64,000 nt of DNA, from NCBI RefSeq assembly GCF_022808985.1, contig NZ_JAKZFT010000015.1:1-64000 (forward strand), written 5' to 3'. This stretch comes from Geotalea sp. SG265. GTDB taxonomy: Bacteria > Desulfobacterota > Desulfuromonadia > Geobacterales > Geobacteraceae. Each line of letters starts with the position of its first letter. Positions within the stretch are counted from its first letter, which is position 1. Of the stretch, positions 49,439 through 56,884 are shown one piece after another. Position numbers and translations under genes: made by a program. The notes beneath the pieces were generated by a model. It searched no databases and was not told where the DNA came from. It saw nothing but the letters and a program-made list of their open reading frames with translations.

Positions 49439-50287
49439 TCAGGCAGCACGCACCAGTTCCGCCGGCGCTTCGTAGCTGACCTCGAAGATCTCCATCTCCA
49501 GCAGATCGATACTCAGTTTGCGGTGGCGCAGCAGTTCTCCCTTGCCGAGGAGGATCTTGCAGACCTCAGCCACCTGCAGGCTCGCAACCACCGCCGGAGT
49601 GAAGGCAGGGTTGCCCAGCTGTTTTTCGATCCCCTTCCCTTCCACCCAGTTGCGGTAGGTGCGCTGGACGGTGGTGTCCCCCGGCAGCTGGGTGGCCACA
49701 TGCCCGTACCAGCCCCCGATCGCCCCGTAGACCATGGGGATTTCCATTTCCGTGCACACGTCCGCCAGCTCGAGGCGGAAGCCGATGCTGTCCAGGGCAT
49801 CGACCGCCACCGTCACCCTCTGCAGGAGTTGCTTGCCGTTGGCAGTGGTGAATGCCTCCTTGACCGCTTCGAGCGTTACCGCAGGATTGATCTCTGCAAC
49901 GCGAGCCGCTGCAGCATCGACCTTGGCTTTGCCGAGGGAAGCTGGAGACGCCAGCAACTGCCGGTTCAGGTTGTGTTCCTCGAAGATGTCGGGATCGATG
50001 GCGACGATTTGGCCGACTCCCAGCCGGGCCAGCTCCTCAATAATGTAGCCTCCCAGGCCGCCGCAGCCGATGACCGCCACCCGGCTCTTGAAAAGCTGCA
50101 ACTGCTCGTCAATGGAAACAGTGGTGCGATTGCGCTGGTAGCGGGCCGGCAGCAGCCCCTTTTCCAGGATCAGGCTTTCCACCTGGTCATAGGTCAGGCC
50201 GAACTGCCGGACGGCTTCCGCCTGGGCAGGCCATGGCACCAGGTCACCTACCGCATTGCTCCACAGGTACTGCTGCACTGCATCCAT
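49439..50287 (-). CDS. ThiF/MoeB/HesA-family adenylyltransferase
   Basis: A 282-residue E1-like enzyme. An N-terminal extension of about 60 residues precedes the Rossmann ATP-binding core (RVAVIGCGGLGGYIIEELARLGVG, about 72-95), then DPDIFEEHNLNRQLL and VDALDSIGFRLEL. The usual CxxC zinc pairs of MoeB are not visible. It should activate the C-terminal Gly of the MoaD-like protein encoded immediately upstream, for sulfur transfer into the pterin of the tungsten cofactor. The ATG at 50287 lies one base past the moaD-like stop, with GGAGGAGG before it. Confidence 0.88.
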   Translation of the reverse strand: MDAVQQYLWSNAVGDLVPWPAQAEAVRQFGLTYDQVESLILEKGLLPARYQRNRTTVSIDEQLQLFKSRVAVIGCGGLGGYIIEELARLGVGQIVAIDPDIFEEHNLNRQLLASPASLGKAKVDAAAARVAEINPAVTLEAVKEAFTTANGKQLLQRVTVAVDALDSIGFRLELADVCTEMEIPMVYGAIGGWYGHVATQLPGDTTVQRTYRNWVEGKGIEKQLGNPAFTPAVVASLQVAEVCKILLGKGELLRHRKLSIDLLEMEIFEVSYEAPAELVRAA

Positions 50288-50288
50288 A

Positions 50289-50513
50289 TCAGCCTCCTCC
50301 GACCAGGGGAAAAAGGGACAATGTATCACCATGACCGAGCACCTGGTCGAGAGGCACATGGCGGCCATTGATCAGGACGATGCCGATCTCCTCTTCCGTA
50401 AGCCCCAGGCTGGCAACGATCCTGCGGCAATCGACCCCTTCAGGCCAGTCCTGGTGGTCCATCTTGAACCGGCCATTCCTGAAGGTGGCAAACAATTTAA
50501 CCGTTATGTTCAC
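50289..50513 (-). CDS. MoaD/ThiS-family sulfur carrier protein
   Basis: A 74-residue ubiquitin-like protein ending PLVGGG, so the C-terminal Gly-Gly needed for thiocarboxylation is present. The sequence VKLFATFR and LPVDQVL-type ending (GRHVPLDQVLGHGDTLSLFP) fit the fold. I chose GTG at 50513 with GAGG 6 bases upstream; a longer TTG reading would run through a strong hairpin. Located between AOR and the ThiF-like gene, it is the likely sulfur donor for that cofactor. Confidence 0.85.
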   Translation of the reverse strand: MNITVKLFATFRNGRFKMDHQDWPEGVDCRRIVASLGLTEEEIGIVLINGRHVPLDQVLGHGDTLSLFPLVGGG

Positions 50514-50534
50514 GAAAGCCTCACATACCGTCAA

Positions 50535-50557
50535 TCCCCCGGCAAAGTGCCGGGGGA
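50535..50557 (-). other. 10-bp hairpin between AOR stop and moaD-like start
   Basis: TCCCCCGGCA (50535-50544) and TGCCGGGGGA (50548-50557) form a perfect stem with a 3-base loop. No T-run follows, so it may protect the AOR message or lower downstream expression. Confidence 0.7.
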
Positions 50558-50572
50558 CCAAGGTTTACTGCC

Positions 50573-52303
50573 TTAAAAGTTCCAGAACTCGTCTATTTCC
50601 TCGTCGCTGAAGTCCCAGACCGCATTGTGGGGGGCCACCGGCTCGTGTTTGAAGAACTCGGGGAGCCGGTCGTGCTCCTTACCGAAGCCGGCGTCCATAT
50701 TGAACTGGCGCTCGGTCTTCAGCACCTGTTTCCCAAGGTTGGTGACGTCGTCGCCGGTGAGCGAGATGCCGAAGCGGGCATTGATCATGTCGATCAGGGC
50801 CGGCAGGCACTCCGGGATGTCCAGTGCCGGGAAGGCGACGAAGATGCACATGCCGGTGGAATCCACGGCCGCCGTGGCGATCTGCAGGTTGCGGGAGAGC
50901 TCCACCTGGCCCTCCTTCTTCAGCGGATCGACGAAGCCTCCCACGTTGAGGATGTTGGTGGCAATGGTGTAGCCGGAGGTGTGGTCCGCCCCCATGGTGG
51001 AGGTCGCATAGGTGATGCCGATCCCCTTAACGGAGCGGGGATCGTAGGCGGGAATCGCCTGGTTCTTCACCACCGGAACCCGGGTAACGCCGTAGGCCTT
51101 GCCGACGCTGGCGGCGCCACCACCGAGGATGCGCCCGAGAGGCGTACCTTTGCCGATTTCTTCTTCCAGGAGGCGGATCATTCCTTTGCCGTCCCCAAAT
51201 GGGAGGATGCCCGCCTCCATGGCCACCCCGAACATGACGGCGGTCTCGATGGAATCGATGCCGATGTCATCCATGATGTTGTCCGCCTGGGCAATATCGT
51301 CCAGGTTTTCGATGCAGCAGTCTGCCCCAAGACCCCAGATGGTCTCGTATTCAAAGCCGGAGGTCAGATACTTTCCTTCCGTGCATGTGTAAACCTGGGA
51401 ACACTGGATGATGCATCCGGCGTGACAGCCATGCTTGTGTTTCCCACCCCTGGAGACAATGGTTTCGTACATGGTTTCGCCGGAGATAGTGTCGTGGGCA
51501 TGGAATTGGCCGCTGGTAAAGTTGCGCGTCGGCAGCCCGCCCGCCTCGTTGAGGATGTTGACGAGAACATTGGTGCCATAAGTGGGGAGCCCCTCGCCGC
51601 TGACCGGATGATCCAGCAGCGCCTTGGCAAAGGTCCGGGCGGCCACCTTGAATTTCTCCGGCTCGGCAATCTTCACGCCGGGAGCCCCTTGGTCATTGAT
51701 GGTGATGAATTTGATTTTCTTGGAACCCATGACGGCGCCGAGACCGCCACGACCATGGCTGCGGATCTTGCTGTCAGGGTCCTTGACGGAAATGTTGGCG
51801 GCGGTCATCTTCAGTTCACCGGCCGGACCGATGGTGAGAATGCCCGTCTTCTTGCCCAGGCGTGCTTCCAGGGCCTCGATGACGGCAAAGTTTCCCTTGC
51901 CGAGCAGTTCGGTCTCCTCCTGAATGGTGACCCCCTCATTGGAGACATGGAGGCTGTACCATGTGTCCCCCGTGGGCAGCCCTTCGATGATGAGAGCCTT
52001 GATCCCCAGGCGGGCGAGCATCTGAGCGGCCGTGCCGCCGGCGTTGCTCTCCTTGATGGTGCCGGTAAGGGGGCTCTTGGCCCCGGCGGAGAGACGGCCG
52101 GAGTTGGCCGCAGGGGTGCCGGTCAGAAGGCCGGGGGCAAAGACCAGCTTGTTGTTTTCACCCAGGGCATGGCAGGTGGCAGGCACTTCGGCCGCGACGA
52201 TGGTCGAGGTAAGGGCACGTCCCCCCAGTCCCGCCCAGGCTGCCGGTACCGGCTCGGTCCTGGTGGTGAGGTCGGTCATGTTGACGCGTAAAATCTTGTT
52301 CAT
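50573..52303 (-). CDS. aor: Tungsten-dependent aldehyde:ferredoxin oxidoreductase
   Basis: A 576-residue AOR-family protein. The N-terminal pterin-binding domain has LGGRALTSTIVAAEVP, SGRLSAGAKSPLTG and IRSHGRGGLGAVMGSKK. The [4Fe-4S] ligands are in GCHAGCIIQC plus a late Cys in DSTGMC. It oxidises aldehydes to acids, reducing ferredoxin, or the reverse at low potential. It leads a cotranscribed set with the MoaD-like and ThiF-like genes and is preceded by a Moco/Tuco-type riboswitch. Which aldehyde it uses is unknown; the neighbouring iron alcohol dehydrogenase suggests short-chain alcohols. Confidence 0.95.
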   Translation of the reverse strand: MNKILRVNMTDLTTRTEPVPAAWAGLGGRALTSTIVAAEVPATCHALGENNKLVFAPGLLTGTPAANSGRLSAGAKSPLTGTIKESNAGGTAAQMLARLGIKALIIEGLPTGDTWYSLHVSNEGVTIQEETELLGKGNFAVIEALEARLGKKTGILTIGPAGELKMTAANISVKDPDSKIRSHGRGGLGAVMGSKKIKFITINDQGAPGVKIAEPEKFKVAARTFAKALLDHPVSGEGLPTYGTNVLVNILNEAGGLPTRNFTSGQFHAHDTISGETMYETIVSRGGKHKHGCHAGCIIQCSQVYTCTEGKYLTSGFEYETIWGLGADCCIENLDDIAQADNIMDDIGIDSIETAVMFGVAMEAGILPFGDGKGMIRLLEEEIGKGTPLGRILGGGAASVGKAYGVTRVPVVKNQAIPAYDPRSVKGIGITYATSTMGADHTSGYTIATNILNVGGFVDPLKKEGQVELSRNLQIATAAVDSTGMCIFVAFPALDIPECLPALIDMINARFGISLTGDDVTNLGKQVLKTERQFNMDAGFGKEHDRLPEFFKHEPVAPHNAVWDFSDEEIDEFWNF

Positions 52304-52352
52304 GTTTTTTTATCTTCTCCCAATCATAATGTTTAGCCGCGAAGGCTTGTTT

Positions 52353-52443
52353 ACTCCTTTCCGAAAGGGAGGCTCCGCCGTTTCCAGCGAAACCCGTAGG
52401 CCGGGCACCATGAGGGAACCTGTTAGGCGGCACGGCTCGGAGA
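52353..52443 (-). promoter_or_regulatory. Moco/Tuco-type riboswitch upstream of AOR
   Basis: On the minus strand: CTCCGAGCC, CCGCCTAACAGG with pairing GGTG, then CGCTGGAAACGGCG and AGCCTCCC...TCGGAAAGGAG. It has the same ordered blocks as the two copies before the porin gene. It ends about 50 bases before the AOR ATG. No terminator hairpin follows, so control of translation or RNA stability is more likely here. Short P3 region, consistent with the tungsten-cofactor subtype. Confidence 0.75.
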
Positions 52444-52448
52444 TAGGA

Positions 52449-52567
52449 GGCTGATGAAAAACCCCCATCTGCGGCGTTGCCCTCGACTTCGTCCCTGCGG
52501 CGTACCTGATGTACGCCTCAGTCCTCAGTCTTCGGGGCGCCTTGCACCTGGGGCTTTTTGATCAGCC
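52449..52567. repeat. REP-like palindromic repeat, family B, copy 1
   Basis: Ends are inverted: GGCTGATGAAAAACCCCC on the left and GGGGCTTTTTGATCAGCC on the right. Inside are CATCTGCGGCGTTGCCC, a small palindrome GCGTACCTGATGTACGC and GGCGCCTTGCACC. It lies 6 bases before the AOR riboswitch. Confidence 0.75.
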
Positions 52568-52582
52568 TGTAAATTTTTCTCA

Positions 52583-52608
52583 CGAGGGGGCGAGATTCTC
52601 GCCCCTCG
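52583..52608. terminator. Intrinsic terminator between adh and AOR
   Basis: CGAGGGGGCGAGA and TCTCGCCCCTCG pair with one bulged G; TGAGAAAAATTT follows on the minus strand and ATTTTGCTTTTT on the plus strand. Confidence 0.7.
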
Positions 52609-52629
52609 ATTTTGCTTTTTCCTACCGGG

Positions 52630-52735
52630 TGTCGATTTTGATGCAAGGCCAAGGCGCCCGCGCGATGCCGCGGAGGCGTAGCTAGGCTACGCCGCACAAG
52701 AGCATCGGGAAGGGCAACGCCGGCATTGCGCAAAA
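52630..52735. repeat. REP-like repeat, family B, copy 2 (inverted, degenerate)
   Basis: Contains ATGCAAGGCCAAGGCGCCC, a palindrome GGCGTAGCTAGGCTACGCC and AGGGCAACGCCGGCATTGCG, which are the reverse complements of blocks in copy 1. Together with copy 1 and the terminator it fills the 444-base AOR-adh gap. Confidence 0.6.
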
Positions 52736-52747
52736 GCGGCAGCCGTC

Positions 52748-53911
52748 CTACATTGCTGCCTTATAAATCTCGATCACCTGCTCCAAGGTCGCCTTCCTCG
52801 GATTGGTCAGCTGGCAGGCGTCTTTCTTGGCGTTCTCGGCCATGATCTTCAGGTCGGCTTCCTTCACATTCAACTCTTTCAGGCCGGCAGGGATGCCGAT
52901 AGAGGCGGAGAGCTTGCGGATGGCGGCGATAGCTTTTTCTGCAGCCTCGGTCACGGAAAGACCGGTGATGTTCTCACCCAGGGCGACGGCGATGTCGGCA
53001 AAGCGTTTCGGGCAGGCGATCAGGTTGAACTGACTGACGGCCGGCAGCAGGATAGCGTTACAGACGCCGTGGGGGAGGTTGTAGAAGCCACCCAGCTGGT
53101 GGGCCATGGAATGGACATAGCCGAGGCTGGCGTTATTGAAGGCCATGCCGGCCAGGTACTCCGCATAGGCCATGGCGTCACGCGCCTCCAGGTTGTCGCC
53201 GTTGGCCACGGCCACGCTCAGGTTGGCGGCGATCAATTCGATGGCCTTGATGGCACAGGCATCGGTGATCGGGGTGGCAATGGTGGAAACATAGGCCTCG
53301 ACCGCATGGGTCAGGGCATCCATACCGGTGGCAGCGGTGAGGGCGGGAGGCTTGCCGACCATCAGGACCGGGTCGTTGATGGCAATATTCGGTGTACAGC
53401 GCCAGTCAACAATGGCCATTTTTACATGGGTATCGGTGTTGGTGATGATGCAGAAACGGGTCATCTCGGAAGCGGTGCCAGCGGTGGTGTTGATGGCCAG
53501 GAAGGGGGGCATGGCCTTGGTGGACTTGTTGACCCCTTCGAAGTCGCGGATGTGGCCGCCGTTGCCGATGACCAGGCCGATCCCCTTGCCGCAGTCATGG
53601 GAGCTGCCGCCGCCAAGGGAGACGATGCCGTCGCACTTGTTGTCCTGGTAGACCTTGACGCCGTCATGGACGTTCTTGTCGGTGGGGTTGGGCTCGGCAC
53701 CATCGAAAATCACCGCCTTCAGCCCTGCCTCCACCAGCTGGGCCTTGATCTGATCAGCGACCCCCATCTTGGACAGGCCTGCATCGGTGACGATGAGCAG
53801 GTTCGTCGCACCCAGCGCCTTGGCCTGGGCTCCCGTTTCCTTTGAGCAACCTACTCCCATCAATGAAACTGTCGGAATGAAAAATCCGTACGTCTGTTCT
53901 GCTAATGCCAT
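52748..53911 (-). CDS. Iron-containing alcohol dehydrogenase
   Basis: A 387-residue group III metal-dependent alcohol dehydrogenase. The NAD-binding GIVSLGGGSSHDCGKGIGL (about 95-113), NTTAGTASEMTRF, and the iron site across ATGMDALTHAVEAY and GYVHSMAHQLGGFYNLPHG (Asp/His ligands) match the family. It interconverts primary alcohols and aldehydes with NAD. AAGGAGG precedes the ATG at 53911. A sigma54-like promoter lies about 100 bases upstream. With AOR encoded downstream, alcohol could be oxidised to acid in two steps. Confidence 0.95.
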   Translation of the reverse strand: MALAEQTYGFFIPTVSLMGVGCSKETGAQAKALGATNLLIVTDAGLSKMGVADQIKAQLVEAGLKAVIFDGAEPNPTDKNVHDGVKVYQDNKCDGIVSLGGGSSHDCGKGIGLVIGNGGHIRDFEGVNKSTKAMPPFLAINTTAGTASEMTRFCIITNTDTHVKMAIVDWRCTPNIAINDPVLMVGKPPALTAATGMDALTHAVEAYVSTIATPITDACAIKAIELIAANLSVAVANGDNLEARDAMAYAEYLAGMAFNNASLGYVHSMAHQLGGFYNLPHGVCNAILLPAVSQFNLIACPKRFADIAVALGENITGLSVTEAAEKAIAAIRKLSASIGIPAGLKELNVKEADLKIMAENAKKDACQLTNPRKATLEQVIEIYKAAM

Positions 53912-54014
53912 TGTTGCTCCTCCTTGTGTTTTGTGGCATAAACCACATTGTTTTTGTTTTCCCAACCGATTCATGTCCTGCATACGATTTTCTAAAACAT
54001 TTTTCTACTATACC

Positions 54015-54029
54015 GCAAACCCTATACCA
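54015..54029 (-). promoter_or_regulatory. Candidate sigma54 promoter for the alcohol dehydrogenase
   Basis: Minus strand TGGTATAGGGTTTGC has the GG-N10-GC spacing and a canonical TTTGC -12 box. Confidence 0.5.
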
Positions 54030-54165
54030 ACAATTTTACCAGCCACCATCTTTTCGGAAATAGTACGATTAAACCCCTGGGAATACCCTTAGTTAGGCTT
54101 CGATCTCCACCGCTCGAAAGAATCTCTGTCTAATGAACTTTGTTCTGAAACGATACAGATGGACT

Positions 54166-54199
54166 GTTCCATAATGGACCACATGTCATAGGATGGAAC
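54166..54199. promoter_or_regulatory. Inverted repeat, possible enhancer-binding site
   Basis: GTTCCAT (54166-54172) and ATGGAAC (54193-54199) are perfect inverted arms 20 bases apart, placed between the two divergent sigma54-like promoters. Nothing else in 53912-54426 is recognisable beyond the promoters and the 54379 palindrome. Confidence 0.35.
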
Positions 54200-54338
54200 G
54201 CCCGCTTTCACCCCTCGACGACCGAAAAAACTCCCCCGATCCCCCTTTCACCACCCCCGGGAAAACCGTCTCATTCCCCTGTATTCAAGTGATCAGACCC
54301 TTTCCGCCATCACCTCATCTGTTCACGGATAGGGGGGT

Positions 54339-54353
54339 TGGTACCGAAATTGC
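54339..54353 (+). promoter_or_regulatory. Sigma54-type promoter of the RHH-etf operon
   Basis: TGGTACCGAAATTGC: GG-N10-GC spacing with TTGC at -12 and a preceding T. The start should fall near 54365, about 60 bases before the first gene. Confidence 0.6.
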
Positions 54354-54378
54354 CTATCCCTTCCCGGCGGTAAGCCCA

Positions 54379-54395
54379 TTGGCTGTTTCAGCCAA
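54379..54395 (+). promoter_or_regulatory. Palindrome in the leader of the RHH-etf operon
   Basis: TTGGCTG-TTT-CAGCCAA, a perfect 7-bp inverted repeat just after the predicted start site. It could be an operator for the ribbon-helix-helix protein encoded next, or a leader hairpin. Confidence 0.45.
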
Positions 54396-54426
54396 GGTGG
54401 TGGTTCTCAAAGAGGAGGAAGAAGAG

Positions 54427-54621
54427 ATGGCAAGAAAGTACAACAACCCCAAAAAACCCTATATCGTTTCCATGCGCGTCACTGATGAGGAGATGGACAA
54501 GTTCCGCCAGATCATGGCAGTGACCAATCTGTCTGCAGCCGACCTCATGCGTGATGCTTTCACGCTGCTGCGGCAGCAATGGGATTTGTCCCACGATACG
54601 GGAGTATCGCTGCAAAGCTGA
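54427..54621 (+). CDS. Ribbon-helix-helix (CopG-like) small DNA-binding protein
   Basis: A 64-residue protein with a basic N-terminus and the RHH pattern: a short strand KPYIVSMRVTDEEM, helix A (DKFRQIMAVTN) and helix B (SAADLMRDAFTLLRQQW). RHH dimers bind inverted repeats through the strand. GAGGAGG precedes the ATG. As first gene of the etf operon, with a palindrome in its leader, it may be an autoregulator. No toxin gene accompanies it, so an antitoxin role is unlikely. Confidence 0.75.
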   Translation: MARKYNNPKKPYIVSMRVTDEEMDKFRQIMAVTNLSAADLMRDAFTLLRQQWDLSHDTGVSLQS

Positions 54622-54661
54622 AGGCTGACGCCGGAATCCAGATCCAGGAGGAGCTTTACCA

Positions 54662-55474
54662 ATGTATGCCATTGCCTGCATCAAGCAGGTCCCGGACACC
54701 ACCCAGGTGCAGATCGATCCGGTCACCAACACCCTTGTCAGGGACGGAATACCCTTCATCATCAACCCCTACGACGTGCACGCCCTTGAAGAGAGCCTGC
54801 GCATGAAGGAGCGGCATGGGTTCCGCGCCTTGGCCCTCTCCATGGGGCCCCCCAATGCGCAAGCCGCCTTGAGAAAGGCACTGGCCCTGGGGGTCGATGA
54901 GGCGGTGCTGCTTTCGGATCGTTGTTTCGGGGGGGCAGACACCCTCTCCACCAGCAATGTCATCGCTGCCGCCATCGCAAAGCTGGCCGAGCGGGATGAG
55001 GTGGGGATCGTCTTCTGCGGCAAACAGACCATCGACGGGGATACGGCACAGGTAGGGCCCGGTATCGCCGTGCGTCTCGGGTTCTCCCAGCTGACCCTGG
55101 TCGATCGCATCGAACAGGTGGATTTCCTGAAGAAGCGGATTCGTGTCCGACGGAAACTGGAAGGGCGCTACGAGATCGTTGAGGCGCGACTGCCGGCCAT
55201 GGTCACCGTTGTCCGGGAACTGAACCGGCCGCGCTACCCTACGGTCCCCATGCGGCTCAAGGCGGCACGGGCCGAGGTGACGACCTGGAACAACAGCCAC
55301 CTCAACCTGGATGTGAATAGCATCGGCCTGAAGGGCTCACCCACCTGGGTTAGCAGGATCTTTTCGCCGGAGCGGGCCCAGGGAGAAATAATCGGTGATG
55401 GGATTGGGAATCCTGACGGTACCGCAAGGATGCTGGTGGAGCGACTGATAGCCGCAGACATGCTGGCAGTATAG
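54662..55474 (+). CDS. etfB: Electron transfer flavoprotein subunit beta
   Basis: A 270-residue ETF beta subunit: IACIKQVPDTTQVQID at the N-terminus, NPYDVHALEESLRMKE, LVFCGKQTIDGDTAQVGPGIA (nucleotide-binding) and PAMVTVVRELNRPRYPT. It pairs with EtfA to carry electrons via FAD. The Asn-Pro-Tyr-Asp-Val motif and the GKQTIDGDTAQ segment resemble ETFs that bind a second FAD, including bifurcating types, but classification needs comparison. GGAGG precedes the ATG. Confidence 0.93.
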   Translation: MYAIACIKQVPDTTQVQIDPVTNTLVRDGIPFIINPYDVHALEESLRMKERHGFRALALSMGPPNAQAALRKALALGVDEAVLLSDRCFGGADTLSTSNVIAAAIAKLAERDEVGIVFCGKQTIDGDTAQVGPGIAVRLGFSQLTLVDRIEQVDFLKKRIRVRRKLEGRYEIVEARLPAMVTVVRELNRPRYPTVPMRLKAARAEVTTWNNSHLNLDVNSIGLKGSPTWVSRIFSPERAQGEIIGDGIGNPDGTARMLVERLIAADMLAV

Positions 55475-55513
55475 ACGGCTGACGATAGGTAAAACTCCTT
55501 GGAAGGAAATAAA

Positions 55514-56860
55514 ATGAGCCAAGCGAAAGTGAAAAAACCCCGTGGCAAGGTTCGATTGGTCGGAAGCAAATGCATCGCCTGCGGTGCCCGCTGCCAGAGC
55601 ATCTGTCCCGTGGATGGCATCGAAATGACCGAGGGGGGCGAACCACGGATCAGCCTGGGAAAATGCATCGGCTGCGTCAAATGCGTCAAAGCCTGTCCCG
55701 GCAATGCCCTGGAAATCTTCTATACGCCGGAGGAGCTGGAGATTCTGGCAACCCTGGCCAATCAGGGACAGGCTGCCGAGGAAGAGGTGGACGAAGAGGA
55801 GAAAAAGCGCCGGGAGCTGGTCGCTGGGTACCGGGGGGTTTGGGTCTTCATCGAGCAGACCGGGGGAGAGGTGGCCCGGGTTTCCTGGGAACTTCTCGGC
55901 ACCGGGGCGCAGCTCGCCCAAAACCTGGGTGTCGAACTGGCCGCGGTCATCCTCGGCGAAGGGGTGGAGCACCTGTGTGGGGAAGCCTTCAGCTACGGCG
56001 CCCACAAGGTCTACCTCCTCGACCAGCCCGTCTTCCGCCATTACCGCACCGAACCATACCTGGAAGCCCTCTGCCGGCTCATCGAGGAATACCGGCCGGA
56101 AATCGTCCTCATGGGTGCCACCGGCCTTGGCCGCGACCTGGCAGGGGCCGTCGCCACCCGGGTCAAGACCGGTCTCACCGCCGACTGTACCGGCCTCGCC
56201 ATCGACGATAAGCGCAACCTGATGCAGACGCGCCCTGCCTTTGGCGGCAACATCATGGCCACCATCATGTGCGATAAGTTCCGGCCCCAGATGGCCACGG
56301 TCCGCCCCCACGTCATGCCCATGCCCGAAAGGGTCGATGGGAGAAGCGGCGAAATCGTCAGGAAAACGGTTGCCATACGCGAAGCGGACATCTTCACCAA
56401 GGTCCTTGAAGTGATCAGCGACAAGAAAAGCAGGGACGACGTGGACATCGCCGGCGCCGAGTTCATCGTCTCCGGCGGCCGGGGCATGATGGCGGCGGAA
56501 AACTTTGCCCTTCTTCGCGAGTTGGCAGACGAGCTGAGGGGAGTGGTGGGAGCCTCCAGAAGTGCCGTCGATGCAGGCTGGATGCCCGCCGACCGCCAAG
56601 TGGGGCAAACCGGAAAAACGGTGCGACCGAAAATCTATATCGCCTGCGGCATTTCCGGGGCCATCCAGCATCTGGTGGGCATGCAGGATTCGGATATGAT
56701 CATCGCCATCAATCGGGACCGTGAAGCACCAATTTTCCAGGTGGCTACCTACGGCATCGTCGGCGACCTGTTTCAGGTGGTCCCTGCCATTACCAGCTAT
56801 CTGAAGCAGCTGAAGGCGGGGCAGGCGCAAGCCTATTCAGCCAGTGCCGTGGCGGCATAA
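55514..56860 (+). CDS. etfA: Electron transfer flavoprotein subunit alpha with ferredoxin domain
   Basis: A 448-residue protein. An N-terminal segment (about 15-70) has two cluster motifs, C-x2-C-x3-C-x3-CP (unusual spacing) and C-x2-C-x2-C-x3-CP. An acidic Glu/Lys linker (about 85-103) leads to the EtfA core (about 105-440) with [16 protein letters not shown] and [24 protein letters not shown], the FAD-binding signature. The ferredoxin domain suggests direct exchange with low-potential donors such as AOR-reduced ferredoxin. I chose ATG 55514 with GGAAGGA upstream. Confidence 0.95.
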   Translation: MSQAKVKKPRGKVRLVGSKCIACGARCQSICPVDGIEMTEGGEPRISLGKCIGCVKCVKACPGNALEIFYTPEELEILATLANQGQAAEEEVDEEEKKRRELVAGYRGVWVFIEQTGGEVARVSWELLGTGAQLAQNLGVELAAVILGEGVEHLCGEAFSYGAHKVYLLDQPVFRHYRTEPYLEALCRLIEEYRPEIVLMGATGLGRDLAGAVATRVKTGLTADCTGLAIDDKRNLMQTRPAFGGNIMATIMCDKFRPQMATVRPHVMPMPERVDGRSGEIVRKTVAIREADIFTKVLEVISDKKSRDDVDIAGAEFIVSGGRGMMAAENFALLRELADELRGVVGASRSAVDAGWMPADRQVGQTGKTVRPKIYIACGISGAIQHLVGMQDSDMIIAINRDREAPIFQVATYGIVGDLFQVVPAITSYLKQLKAGQAQAYSASAVAA

Positions 56861-56884
56861 GGACTATTTCCAACGAGGATTTCC

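Noticed and set aside
50627-52291. Plus-strand open frame of about 554 codons
   Set aside because: Antisense to AOR over nearly its whole length, with no motif and Gly/Asp-rich low-complexity composition.
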